Source of the DNA: Blumeriella jaapii
Taxonomy: Eukaryota > Ascomycota > Leotiomycetes > Helotiales > Drepanopezizaceae
DNA: 64,000 bases
NCBI GenBank assembly: GCA_009599575.1
Contig: VWND01000002.1
Span: 930,001-994,000, forward strand
Direction: 5' to 3'
Shown: positions 45,829 to 57,060 of the stretch, in pieces
Numbering within the stretch: position 1 is the stretch's first letter
How the letters are laid out: each line of letters begins with the position of its first letter
Position numbers and translations under genes: made by a program
The notes under the pieces: model-generated
The model's database searches: none
The model's input: the letters and a program-made list of their open reading frames with translations, nothing else
What the model was told of the DNA's origin: nothing

Positions 45829-46960
45829 CTACGTACTACCATCACCACCACCCGTCCCAGCCCCTTGCAGCGGCGTAAAGATCCCATTGACGTAGCCATC
45901 AGCATCCGCCGAGATCCTCGCCATGTCAATGCGGTTCTCCAGCGCGTTATTGACGCCCTCAATCACGCTCCTGTCCTCCATCACACTGCCCATCACCTGG
46001 CCCTCCCTGACCCAGTACTGCATGTTCCGATCCCGCAACACGTTATCCCTCAGGATCGTATTGCGCAGAATACCCGTCGCGTTCAGCTTCGCCCTCGCAG
46101 CCTCTATGATCCTGGCCGAAAGCTCGAGGCGCTCGGGCGGGCTAGGCGGAAGCACGAAGGCGCGGTTCGTGCTGGATAGGTAGAGCACCCAGCCGAGGAC
46201 GGCGTCGAGGGCCGCAACCGCAACGCCCCGGTAGATGCGCATCTTCCAGAAGAAGAAGTCGAGGTCCTGGAGGCGGGTAGCGCGCGCGTTGCCCTGCGCC
46301 GGGTAGGCTGCCACGGCGTAGATCTCGAGGAGGGCGAGGGAGGCGGCCCCAATGGTAGCGGTCGTGCGCCACACGGCGCCTTCCTTGCCGACGAAGAGGC
46401 CCGAGGTGACGAGGGCAAGAACGACAAGGTTGAGGAGGTGCGGGGTAAGGATGCTCGGGAGGGCGTAGTAGAGGTAGGAGGTTGGGTCGTCGGCGTTGCA
46501 GAATGTGCACTCGGTGAGCACGTCGGGCCCGAACTTGAAGTACAGCAGGCGCGAGTCCAGACTGTTTAGCTTCCCCCGGAGGAGGTTGTCGGTAGGTGTG
46601 AGGCCTGTAGGCCGGAGGGCGGCCAGACGTGTGAAGAGAACATCGGTTGGGATCTGGAGGCGCGATTGTGTGCGAGTGAAGATGTTCTCGGGGGCGAAGT
46701 TGGGCAGCGTTTTCACCAGGAAGACGACCGATATGGAGAAGAGGATTGTGAGGGCGCGGAAGGCGTTGGGAGGGATGGGCCGGATTGGGACTCCATAGAG
46801 CGACGAGGAGGCTCGCGTGGAGCGATAGAAGGCGAGGGCTCTTGGGAGGAGAAGAGGTCCGAAGAAGAGAAGCAGGGACTTGAGCCTGTGAAAACGAAGA
46901 ATTAGTAGAGCTTCTTGAAGGTCTTTCGGGAAAGACTCACGTCCCCCAGGATATCAGCAT
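45829..46960 (-). CDS. Fungal multi-pass membrane protein of unknown function
   Basis: Two exons, 46960-46941 and 46885-45829, with a 55-nt intron (GTGAGT...TCACAG), give 358 residues. The start is the ATG of a short first exon (MLISWGT). Probable membrane segments are LLLFFGPLLLPRALAFY (about 10-26), FRALTILFSISVVFLVKTL (about 46-64), YALPSILTPHLLNLVVLALVTSGLFV, ATIGAASLALLEIYAVAAY and VAVAALDAVLGWVLYLS. A CTFC pair lies between the second and third. The C-terminal 110 residues are soluble and helical (RIIEAARAKLNATGILRNTILRD). I recall similar proteins across Pezizomycotina but no established function. GET1 lies upstream on the same strand. Confidence 0.85.
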
Positions 46961-47643
46961 CGTGGAAGGCTGAGGTTGACGTCGGACTGTCGAAGTACCT
47001 TAGTAGCTATAATGCTGCACTGTAGCTACTGTAGGCTCGAAAATAAAGACACAGTCCCATAGCGAGGCTGAAAGACCGAGGACGAGAGCGGCCCGCTATT
47101 TCTCCGGCCCCGGCCCGACTAGCCCGTTTCCTACTAGTCGAATGGCATCCCGTCTCAAAGCTGCAAAACCTTCATAATTTTTCTCTTCAAGATCTCTCGA
47201 CAATCATGAACTTGACCAGCTTCACGACTTCGCCACAGGCCCAAGAAAACCCTGCCAACAACGGTTTGTGAACAGCGACATCACTACACTTAGCAGTTGT
47301 AGCTTCCTCAACATTCCTTTTGCATGAGCTCAATTCCCTTTGTCTTTCCCTCTCAGAACGCATCGTGCACACATGCAGTGGCACTTTCGAAGCTTTGGCG
47401 ATCCTCTCTCCCATGATCACTCATAGTCAAAAAGAATGCCCAGATCGAGCCCAAGTACTCTGCCAAGAGTCATCTCACTCGTGTTGCAACATCTCGGCTT
47501 TCCGAAGCCATCGAGATACTTGCGTCTTTTTGATGAGAGACAGATACATACCAAATTATCACTCGTGCCTAAAATACATCATCATTATTCGTTTGATGCC
47601 AATCGCTTCCTGGTTTTTATGATGTATGCCGTAATGGTAAATT
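46961..47643. other. Intergenic region
   Basis: About 680 bp between two minus-strand genes: the promoter of the membrane-protein gene and the 3' UTR of GET1. No satellite, no supported gene. Confidence 0.6.
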
Positions 47644-48444
47644 CTACAATTCCTTCTTCTCCAGTGACTCTGTTCTCGCCGCTTTCTCCCCCGGGATCTT
47701 CATGGCCTCCTTCGTCTCCGGCGCCTTCTGCCCAGCGGCCCTGAGCAGCGCCACCATCGCCACCAGCGCGTCGCTCACCAGCAGGATAACCGCACCGCAC
47801 GCCAGCACCCACGCCTGTATACTGACGCTACCCAGCGGCGCGCGCGGGAACGACAGCAGCCACTCGGCGTAGTATGGGACCCAGCCCTTCGGGATCCAGA
47901 ACATGGCCTGCTTGGAGAGCCAGAATTGCAGGAACGTGCGGAGGCCGTTCGTGCCGAGCCAGCGGAGGGCGGTGACGGCGCGGTCGAACTGTGCTTTCGT
48001 GCCGTCGGTGGAGGACTCTGTGGGTGGGTGGCTTTGTTAGCTACTCATTCTTTCAATTTGATCTTGCTGCAGTGTGCTGGGCATGGCGGCGGGAGCGATG
48101 GGGCGTGGTAAAGACGTACTGCTCTTCTCCAGCTGCTCCACGATCTTATCGTGCTGTCTGCGCAGCTTCGCCCACTTGGCGAACTCGTCCTGGGTGCTCG
48201 TAGCGTTTAGCTGCTGCTTGATCTTGAAGTACTGCGTCCGGAGATCTTTCTGCTCCGCCGCAGACTTGGAGGTTGCGGTAGGGAGGCGACTGAAGAGGTT
48301 CCATAGCTGTTCGGCTCATTAGACCGGCATTCTGGAGTTAGAGCTGGAGGAGCGTACCAGGCTGTTTATCGTCTCAGCTCCAAAGGTATTGACCAGGTGG
48401 ATGGCCAGCTGGAGGAGGAAGGTTAGGAGGAGAACGGATGGCAT
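47644..48444 (-). CDS. GET1: Guided entry of tail-anchored proteins factor Get1 (WRB/CHD5 family)
   Basis: Get1 pairs with Get2 in the ER membrane as the receptor for Get3 carrying tail-anchored proteins; the SNARE Pep12 in this window is a typical client class. Three exons: 48444-48358, 48306-48120 and 48017-47644, introns 51 and 102 nt (donors GTACGC and GTACGT), product 215 residues. Order: N-terminal membrane segment (PSVLLLTFLLQLAIHLVNTFG), a coiled coil exposed to the cytosol (about 35-105: AEQKDLRTQYFKIKQQLNATS, WAKLRRQHDKIVEQLEK), then two further membrane segments around FWIPKGWVPYYAEWLLSFPRAP and IQAWVLACGAVILLVSDALVAMVAL, and a charged tail. Length and topology match the family. 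It is divergent from the gene at 48702. Confidence 0.93.
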
Positions 48445-48701
48445 TTTGGCGGAAAGCTGAGAATGTCAGTGTTGGTTTGGATAGACAGGGCACCCGTTAC
48501 GGAAATATTCGTACCTTGTCTTGCGGGCAGCAAGTGTCTTCGACGTTCTGCAAACGCGGTCTCTTTTCATGGAGAGATGTGGCACGGCCCGGTAAGGCTA
48601 GCCACAAGGCTCAAAAGCCACACTTCACCACTTACTTGATCGAGTGCCTTCAAACACGTCTACGGTCTACGGAACCAGAATCAGAACCACGAACACTCAC
48701 G
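48445..48701. promoter_or_regulatory. Divergent promoter region of GET1 and the PTAR1-like gene
   Basis: These 257 bp separate the two start codons. An in-frame ATG at 48438 overlaps the GET1 start, but the sequence between 48438 and 48702 has no conserved look and is better read as promoter and leader. Confidence 0.5.
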
Positions 48702-49784
48702 ATGTCGCGAGCACTCGATCCAGATACAATGTCCTCACTCGGAGGCGATAATCTTCGAACGATATACAACGACATCGTATCCGCGCTGCACACCAATACC
48801 AGCGGCGATGACCTGCTCGAGATAGAGTTTCTAGGGAAAAGCCACCCTCTACCACCCGGCTGCAATGTTCTCGTCGACGGGAACAGCATCGCGACCACGA
48901 AAGCCAAGTTAGTGCAAGCCTTTCTGGTGGCCCGGCAGGTCTTCTCCACTTGCGTGAGAGATTGTCCCGAGGAGAAGGAAAAGGAACTGTGCGATGCCAC
49001 GGCTGTCATGCTCCTGCTAGATCCGGAGCAGCTCACTGCGGCCAATGCACGGAAGAGACTCGTCAAGAAATACGAGAAGCGTTTGAAGCCTGAGTTTGAG
49101 GCTCTCCTGAAGAAGGAGATGCGCTTCGTAGATGGGTATCTGACATCTCGACTTCATCGTCACACCAAATCGCCCACGCTCTGGGCCCATCGTCGCTGGC
49201 TCCGGGAGATGAGCAAGAAGATTGGGATGCAGCACGACATCGGACTAGATCTCAAGGACGTCGTGTTGGTGGCTGCGGAAAGACATCCTCGTAATTACTA
49301 CGCCTGGTCTCACATGAGGTGGCTCATTCAGAACTGCCATGATGCACCTACGTGTGTCCGAAATGCTTCGCCGATGCCGACGACAGATACTGGACCTCCC
49401 AAGATTGTACATGTTGTGAAAGATTGGTGCACGAGGCATCCCAGTGACATTTCGGGTTTTTCATTCCTGCTGTTTTGGCTCTTCGATGCAGCCGGCGAAG
49501 ACTTGAGCACGTCAGCAAGGACTGATCTGTGTACGTCTGTCTGTACAGACGTACTCCAATATGCGGTTTCCTTCAAATGGACCCACGAGTCGGTGTGGGT
49601 CTTTCTGCGAACGGCGGTGGCTTCGAACTATGCCAAGGAAGAGCTCAGAAGAGCCTTCACGCAGGCTATTGAAGACATTGCAGCCGTTCAGACAAAAGGG
49701 CAGTCAATCCTCACGGCAGCGAAGGATTGGAGCGAGAGAAATCAACAGAGGCCCGCGAAAGACCAATGGACGCCTACAAGCTAG
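48702..49784 (+). CDS. Protein prenyltransferase alpha-subunit repeat protein (PTAR1/Ecm9-like)
   Basis: A 360-residue, single-exon product beginning MSRALDPDTMSSLGG. The prenyltransferase-alpha repeat pattern is visible: LWAHRRWLREM (about 167-177), then HPRNYYAWSHMRWLI (about 201-215), with the usual W..R.WL core, and a weaker copy near SGFSFLLFWLF. The family outside true FTase/GGTase alpha subunits includes animal PTAR1 (a Rab prenyltransferase partner with Golgi SNARE substrates) and yeast Ecm9; whether this protein takes part in prenylation is inference. The start at 48702 is preferred to the in-frame ATG at 48438 because the latter overlaps the divergent GET1 start and adds 88 codons of no recognisable character. 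Confidence 0.8.
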   Translation: MSRALDPDTMSSLGGDNLRTIYNDIVSALHTNTSGDDLLEIEFLGKSHPLPPGCNVLVDGNSIATTKAKLVQAFLVARQVFSTCVRDCPEEKEKELCDATAVMLLLDPEQLTAANARKRLVKKYEKRLKPEFEALLKKEMRFVDGYLTSRLHRHTKSPTLWAHRRWLREMSKKIGMQHDIGLDLKDVVLVAAERHPRNYYAWSHMRWLIQNCHDAPTCVRNASPMPTTDTGPPKIVHVVKDWCTRHPSDISGFSFLLFWLFDAAGEDLSTSARTDLCTSVCTDVLQYAVSFKWTHESVWVFLRTAVASNYAKEELRRAFTQAIEDIAAVQTKGQSILTAAKDWSERNQQRPAKDQWTPTS

Positions 49785-52298
49785 CCGGTCGCACAATCCG
49801 AACGAATTTATAGATTCTGCTCGTCGGCAAATTTATGACTTAAGCGTTCGCCAATGGGACGTCTGCTTGTCAGATCATCATAAGAATGACCAGTATCCGC
49901 CAAACCAGACTTTAATTCTGTGCTCGGTACTGAAGAGCACGATCTTGATGATAAGGACCATGCGAGCTACAGCACATAGATACGGAGCTTGGTTATGCAA
50001 GGCCCATTGAAAGACTTCGAAAGGGTCTCCCTTTCGATAATGTAGAAGCGAGACTCACCAGTCGAAAATGAAACCTCCCTAGTCTGGATGGTGAGACCGT
50101 GGCCACCGACAATTGGCTCATCGACTAGTAAAACCACTCCCAAGAAAAAAACCAGCAGCCAGTGATGTTCCGTTGACCGTCTTCACCAGGCCATTGGCAG
50201 TTTAGATGTCAGAGCTTCATTTACGAGTATACTTCCGCAAAGCTTGTGCAGTACATACTCAATACCTATTTTTTGTCGAGGCTCGAAACAAGCTTGCAAG
50301 TTTGGGGAGGCAAAGAAAAAGTGGGGTCGTCGGGGGCGAATGCAATCTATTTCTAGACACCACCGACGCGCAATCGATGCTGCATCCGTATCACAGTGAA
50401 GTACTGTACAGACCACTAACGTAGTACGGGGTGGTGGTGTTGAGGTTTCCGCCAGACCTTGGTGGTTCTGAGACGCAGCGGTCGTAGAGCGTAGAGTGTC
50501 GTCCGTCACTGTTCGTGGCTTCAACGATAGAATGCTCGAGAATCATTTGCTCTTCTCCAGACCCCGGATGCTCGTGTATCCGTGGACGAAAACGCATACG
50601 CAATTAGCCAACGATAAAACGACCCTGAAACTCCAGGATTGCTGCTAGTGCTTCAGGCCATCATTCTAACGAGGGAACGGCGCTCGTGCTATGGAAATCT
50701 ACCCGGCGCGGGCTCGTGCCAAGCCGACGATGGTTCGACGCCCAAGATTGAGGGTGCATGCAGCTAGTGTACCAGTATGTTGCTTGTGAGATCGGGGAAA
50801 AAAAGAAATTGAGGGAATTTGTGCTGATAGGATTCACAGGCCGCAAAGCCGAGTGCTCGTCCGGATTCCCACGAGAAGTCGGTCCGAGGTCTGCACAGAC
50901 AGTTGGTGGGGCCTTGACAATTTGCAACTGCTTCCGATGGGCCAGGTGTTCGCGGTCGCGGTCGCTGTCGCTGTTGCTGTCGCGGTCGCTGTCGTGGACG
51001 ATACGAGGTCGCGGGTGGGTGTCCTGGGAAGAACACGAGGTGAGATGTGTCGATGGCTGCAGGCCACCCCCGCAGCAGCGGTTCAGTAGTCGGCAGGCGG
51101 GATGAGACAGACTGGTTTGACTATGTATGTACAGTACGTGTGTGTACACACTTCTCGCATGTACTGTACCAGTCAGTCCTTGGAACGCTGGGCGCAGGGG
51201 CAAGTAGCAACTGTGCTGTACGAAGGACTGCCACTCACTGTGTGGGCGATATTGGCTGGGCAGGACTGGGCGATGGGCCTTCCGACCTGGCGGGGCATGT
51301 GACGGCGAGCAGGGAAAGTCAAAGCAACAAGATGAAGATGCATTTATGCCTGCGCCATGGTGACGTGACGACCAAGAAGCTGCGCTGCTCTGTTGTGCTG
51401 TGCTGGGCTGTGCTGTTGCTTCGGTGCTGCTGGCGTGCCATCGGGTACTGCTATGTATGTAAACAACGTGGAATTGTCTCCCTGGACAGTGGAGACGTGC
51501 AATTTCTGGAGGTGCCTGGTCTTGGCCCCGCCTTAGCCCGAAGAGGGATAGTCCGTCCCGGGGTCGGGACGTGGCCAGAGGCGAGCCAATCCGCGGCCGC
51601 GACTCGAGGCCCAGGAACCGGCCGCCCCACCCTCGACCCCTGTCTCCTGGAACTCTATTCGCTAGCGCTCTGACTAGCCCCCCCACTGCGCGTTCCTCTT
51701 CTTCCTGTCCTCTCCTGTTGTTGTTGTCCTTCTCTTCCTCTCCTGCTCCTGTTCTCTCCATTCTCTTCTTCCCCACAAAGCAAAAGCCACGACTTCGACT
51801 TCGACTCCGCCTCGACTTCGACTCGCCCTCGGCTTCGTAATTGTCGCAGTCGTATCTCGACGTTGCCCCCGGTTCTCATCTTCACCACTATCGTTAATCG
51901 TTCAGGTTCCTTCTGTCCCTTGATTCTCGCCATCTCCGACCTGCTCTCCCGTGGCTTGCGCCCCCCGTCCCATCGACAAGCACAACTAGATCCCAACAGG
52001 AGAGAAAAAAGCAGGTGCGTGTTCGATCGTCTTCCCCGGCCCTCGTTCCTTCTTCCGCCCCTCCCTTCCTGCTGCCTTCCTCCGCGGCTGGATGGGAGTG
52101 GAGTCGTTCATGTGTCCCGTCCGACTTAAAACGGCTTCCTGTCTATGTCAGGAGCATCCACACCCTCTCACACACGACTTTGCTTCCATCCATCCTTTCT
52201 TCAGACACTCCGCCACTCTCACAACTGTTTATCTTCCTCCTCTGCTGCCGGCTGAGCTTCTCACTGACGCTCTCCAAAGTTATTAATTCCCCATCACG
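49785..52298. other. Intergenic region and probable long leader of ECM33
   Basis: About 2.5 kb with no supported gene. TACTGTA/TACAGTA words occur at 50400, 51130 and 51165; a GCGGTC/GCTGTC hexamer repeat (about 50953-50995) and a CTTCGACT repeat (51788-51830) are present. The segment 51660-52290 is pyrimidine-rich on the + strand, as in leaders of highly expressed fungal genes. A 371-codon minus-strand frame (51776-50661) is most likely an artefact. Confidence 0.6.
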
Positions 52299-53726
52299 AT
52301 GTTCACCCAAAGCATCCTCGCCGCGGCTTCGGTCTTCGGTCTCGCTGCTGGTAAGTCTGGAATCATCTCCTAATTCACCCCCTTCTGGGACCCGCAGATC
52401 GAGAGGCTCGTCTCGATGCACGTTGAGCATGGAAGGCGTGGTGACATCAAACCGCGAAGAGACGCTTCTGTGGCCCGGTGCTGACCTATTTGCTCTCCAG
52501 CGCAGGCAACTGCCCCGGTGCAGTCAACTGCCTGCTCCGAAACCACCGTGACCATCAACTCCCAAGACGATTTCTCGCCGTACACAGGATGCGCGATCCT
52601 CTCAGGGGACGTGGTCATCGGCCCGTTGGCTTCCGGTACCATCAACCTGAGTGGTGTCCAAGCAATCGGAGGAAGCCTGAGCTGTGAGAATGCGGGCAAC
52701 TTGGTCGGCATCCAGAGCTCCACCCTCAGCTCCATCGGCAAGGAGTTCAAACTCTACAACTTGACGTTGTTGTCCACCCTCAACATGGGCTCCTTGGCCA
52801 AGGTCGACAGCATCAACTGGATTGCTCTTCCTGCCCTACCAAGTCTGTTGTTCGGAGGACCGCTCTCTGATGCCAACAGCGTCAAGATCTCCAACACTTT
52901 CTTGAGCACGCTCAACGGTATCAACCTGATGTCCGTTGACACCTTGATGATCGACAACAACAACAACTTGAAGCAATTCGATACCCAGATTGGCAACATC
53001 ACCAAGTCCTTGGACATCAATGCCAACGGCAACCAGCTCGCTGTTACATTCCCCAACTTGGTCTGGGCTGCAAACATGACCTTGCGCAACGTCTCTAGCG
53101 TCAAGATTCCATCTTTGGCTACCATCAACGGATCTCTCGGATTCTACGGCAACTACATGAGCAGCATTGCCGCGCCAAACCTAACCAGTGTTGGTAACTT
53201 CGCCACTGGATCCGGTTCTTTGGCGATCGTTGCCAACAGCAAACTCGCCAACATCTCATTCCCGCTCCTGAAGACCGTCGGAGGTGCCTTGCAAATCGCC
53301 AACAACACTCTTCTGGATGTCATCAGCTTCCCAGAGTTGACTTCCAACGGAGGTGCCATTGACCTTACCGGCAACTTCTCCACGTATGCCTTTCCCTGCT
53401 TCTTTCCTCTGTGCCAGTAGCTAACATAGTCCCACAGTCCTGATCTGCCAAAACTCGAGGATGTGAAGGGAGGCTTCAACGTTCAATCTCAACAAGCGAT
53501 CAACTGTGACGGTTTCAAGGAGCAATCTGGTGGCAGCGGTAGCGTCATCCAGGGTACATTCACTTGCAAGACCACCGCCACTACCACATCCCTGGACGGT
53601 ACCACCACGAAGGGCGACGGAACCTCCTCTGCCCCATCCAGCTCCAAGAATGCTGCCGTCTCCTATGGTCCTGAGGCTGTTGCTGGCTTGTCCGCTCTTG
53701 GCGCACTGTTGCAGTTCATTTTGTAA
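52299..53726 (+). CDS. ECM33: GPI-anchored cell-wall organisation protein Ecm33
   Basis: Ecm33 is an abundant GPI-anchored glycoprotein needed for cell-wall integrity. Exons: 52299-52350, 52501-53383 and 53438-53726 (introns 150 and 54 nt; donors GTAAGT and GTATGC); product 407 residues. The signal peptide (MFTQSILAAASVFGLAA) is split from the rest by intron 1, a layout common in fungal secreted genes. Receptor-L-like beta-helix repeats run about 35-340: VVIGPLASGTINLSGVQAIGG, LSTLNMGSLAKVDSINW, SLDINANGNQLAVTFPNL, ALQIANNTLLDVISFPEL. Many N-x-S/T sites are present. The C-terminus is Ser/Thr-rich and ends in a GPI signal (SSSKNAAVSYG, then AVAGLSALGALLQFIL). Confidence 0.94.
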
Positions 53727-54589
53727 AGCAGAGACGCAGCCTGGCGTTTTTCTTGAGTTCGCGTTACCTTAGACTTAATATGCCACGTTCTCGTTGTCTT
53801 TCCTGTTTTTCCTTACACTCTCGACACAACGAAGCACTTCATAGATGAGCGTTTCGTGCGACCTTCCTTAGGACCCAGTATCCTGGGGCGCAGGGTCGTG
53901 GTTGGTCCGGTTTCCAACTTTGCATAATTCTCGTTGCGGTCATGACCTCCTACTGGAAATTCCGCATAATTGATGTACTGTTCCGCGGACTTGACAGGCA
54001 GGGGTGAAGGTGATTAGGTGGTTGGGGCAGGAGGTGCATGGAAATGTCCGAGGGTGGATCGTAGTACAGTAGTAGATGTAGGACAAAACAATTCCATGCA
54101 CTCTGTACAGCTTGTCTCTTCGCGCACCTGACATCACGTAACACACATCAAACCCCCGGAAACGGTGGATGGAACAACCTGGTCTATTTTCTTTCCTCCC
54201 TCATTTTGCTCCCGGATACTTGCACGCATGATCTTCCTTCCATTCCTTCCTCTCGCCTCAGCCTCGTTTCATAGGTGGAAGGGGGGGGGGAGAGATGAAG
54301 AGAGAAAGTCTAGCCTGTCCGTTCCTAGAGTGTTCGGTCATGGGAAAATATGACAGGTTGACCGACGAATGGAATGTCAATTGAAAGAAAGGTACATCCG
54401 TAGGCACCTACTGCACCCAATATAATAATACATAGATAAATAGACACTCTCTGTACGGTTCCGCGGGATGGGGCCTGTAAACGTGAGTAAGGAGGCATTG
54501 ATTGTGTGTACTGTAGGTGGGTAGGTATGAGTGTAGGTATGTATATACTATGGCTAGGTAGTAGGTAGGTAGGTAGGTAGATATTTTAA
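53727..54589. other. ECM33 3' flank up to the A+T-rich block
   Basis: About 860 bp of normal composition holding the ECM33 3' UTR, one TAGTACAGTAGTAG word (54061), a G-run (54282-54291) and a GGTA array (54556-54581) right at the composition border. No gene is supported. Confidence 0.6.
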
Positions 54590-56823
54590 AGAAAAATGCT
54601 GGGTTTTTATAAACCGTGTATCAACGGTATAATAATTATAAACCGTTGGCAGATATTAATAATCACAGCTCGATTTATAATTTTTAAATCGTATAAAAAT
54701 TTTAAACCGTGTAAAAACCGTGTAAAAACCGTTTTGCCGGGCGGCGACCAAAACAGCTAGCAGAAGATTGCATAAAGCTAACAGGGGGTAAAAATGGAAA
54801 TAAGCAGGAAATAAGCGTTAGTATTTATTTGTAGCGATACGCCTTATATTTTTTTTGCATATTATTATTAATACGGACTAGATTTTATTTCCGTTTATTT
54901 TTACTTTTAGCTTCGCGCTAAAAAAAATAGCGTTAAGCGCTAAGCGCCTTATCTATTAGTTATCGCGCTTGTATAATAGGCGCCATTTTGCGTTAATACG
55001 TTTCGCCGGTTTTTTTTTTCTGCATAATTATGCTTTTACAACTTGTTATTTTTCGTATTTTAATATTAATCGTTGATATACGCGTTAATAAACGAGCAGA
55101 AAACCTATTAATTGCAAATTCAATTATTAATATAATATCCTAATCGAATAACACGTTATTTTCAATTTATTTAATTTACAAAAATATAATTGTAATTTAA
55201 ATTATTTAAACGAGCGAATTTTCAATTTTAATTATATATATTTTCCGTGTTTCAATCTTAGAAAAGCTAATAAAATCGTAAAAATCTTTTAAGATTAGCA
55301 AAGGAAAATTTAGCAACTTATTTCGCTCAGCTAATACCGTAACGTGGCGAACGCGCAAAAACATTATAGGTCAGCGAAAAACGTAATAAAAAAAGAAAAT
55401 AATATATCTGATTTGACGCCGTCGAATTAATGGACAAACAGACTTTTTACTCGTCTATAATAATTGATTTTTTCGGCCGTATTCGTATATTCGATAAAAT
55501 CACCGATCGTATATACGATACGATGCTGTATCGATTTAAAACATATTTTAAATTAGCAAGTTTTCGGCAAATAACAAATAATTAATAAAAAAAAAGGAAA
55601 AAACACAGCTTTTCGAAAAAACGAATATCCGAAGCTTTAGCTGAAAGATTAAAATGAAAATAAAAGCTAATAACAAATAAAAAAAAAATAATATAAAAGG
55701 AATTTGTTCGAAGAAAAATCGAATATATCGAGCAATTTTTATTAAAAAAAAAAAAAAAAAAACTTAATTATTTAAAAAATTTAAAAACAGAAAAATATAA
55801 AAGTTTAAATAAAATCTGTCGAAAATCCACGTATTTATTTGTGAAATTAATCTTTTTGATTTATTGCAAATTAATTTTGCCGAAATGCAAAACCGCAGAA
55901 TTATTATAATAAACGTCGTAAGCACGTATGAAAAGCTTTTTGAAAACGGCATTTATTTGATTTAACCGTAAAAAAAAAGCCAAGCATTTTTCGGACGTGC
56001 TTAGCGGGCAAATAACCGATTGCGAAAGGCCGAAAATAAAAGTTATCAGCCTAAAATTTTATTAAAAATTTATTTTCGTTAGCTTCGTTTTTAATATTAG
56101 CTGCTGCTGCTGCTGCAAGATTTTCAATTTCGAAACGTAATATTAAATTTTCGAATAGCAAAAAATATAATCGATATAAGCGTTAAATCAGATCAGTTAG
56201 CTTAAAATCAGACTGTTTATATGCGTTTATAATAATTAACCGCATCGTTAAATTTAAAATTTTTTTTTTTTTTTAATAAAGCTTTTTCGACGTTAATATA
56301 ATTAATTAAATAAACTAAAGTTTTAAACAATCTAGCAGATATCAGTATAATATATAAATAAATATAAAATATACTAAAGCATCGGATTACCGGTGCTTAT
56401 TTTTTCCGATTAAAATCGCGATATTGCCAGAAAAAACCGTATTTTTAAATTATTTTCAGATAATAAAATGCAATATAAATATTAGGCCGTTTTGCATTAG
56501 CGCGATATTGCATAATGCTTTTTTTATTTGTTTAAGTAATAAAAATATTTCGAAAAAAAAGATTTTATTAAACCAAAAGTATTTGTAATAATTAAAAACG
56601 GTGTATTAATAGAAATAAAAAGCCTGGCCGGTATTGCGAAACGACTTTTATTTTTAAATATAAAAAGCCTTTTCTTAGGTTAGTCTAAATACCATTCGCA
56701 GCGTTGTTGCAAAGCTGCTGAAAAAGCTGGCGTGCTCGAAAAATAATAATATACAAATTTAATTTATCGTTTTTATTTTTTATACGATCAAAAATTAATA
56801 AGCTAATACTTTTGGCCGCGGCA

Positions 56824-57060
56824 GTATAAATGGAAATAATAAAAGCTATTAAATTCCGAATATATAATTTGGCGGCGTTAAAAAAAAAAGCTAAATATAA
56901 CGCTCTGTTAGCTAACTTCGGAATAAGCCAAAAATAATAATATTTTAACGAGCATAATCAAAAAGGCTATATGATTTTAAATAATAAAAAAGTGATTAAA
57001 AACGGCTCTAACTTTTCGGAAACGGAAACCTGCGAAAAATACGATTGTAAGTTTTTAAAA
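56824..57060 (+). pseudogene. Relic coding frame in the A+T-rich block
   Basis: From about 56829 one frame reads MEIIKAIKFRIYNLAALKKK, AKYNALLANFGISQK, two TAA codons, then YFNEHNQKGYMILNNKK and a Cys-containing stretch. The stops fall where Gln codons would fit after C-to-T change. A helix-turn-helix of a DNA transposase is one guess for the first part, but nothing proves it. Confidence 0.25.

Noticed and set aside
50661..51776. 371-codon minus-strand open frame upstream of ECM33
   Set aside because: It crosses a hexamer repeat, two TACAGTA words and the ECM33 promoter, has no family motif and no sensible domain order; a G+C-rich stretch with few stops explains it.
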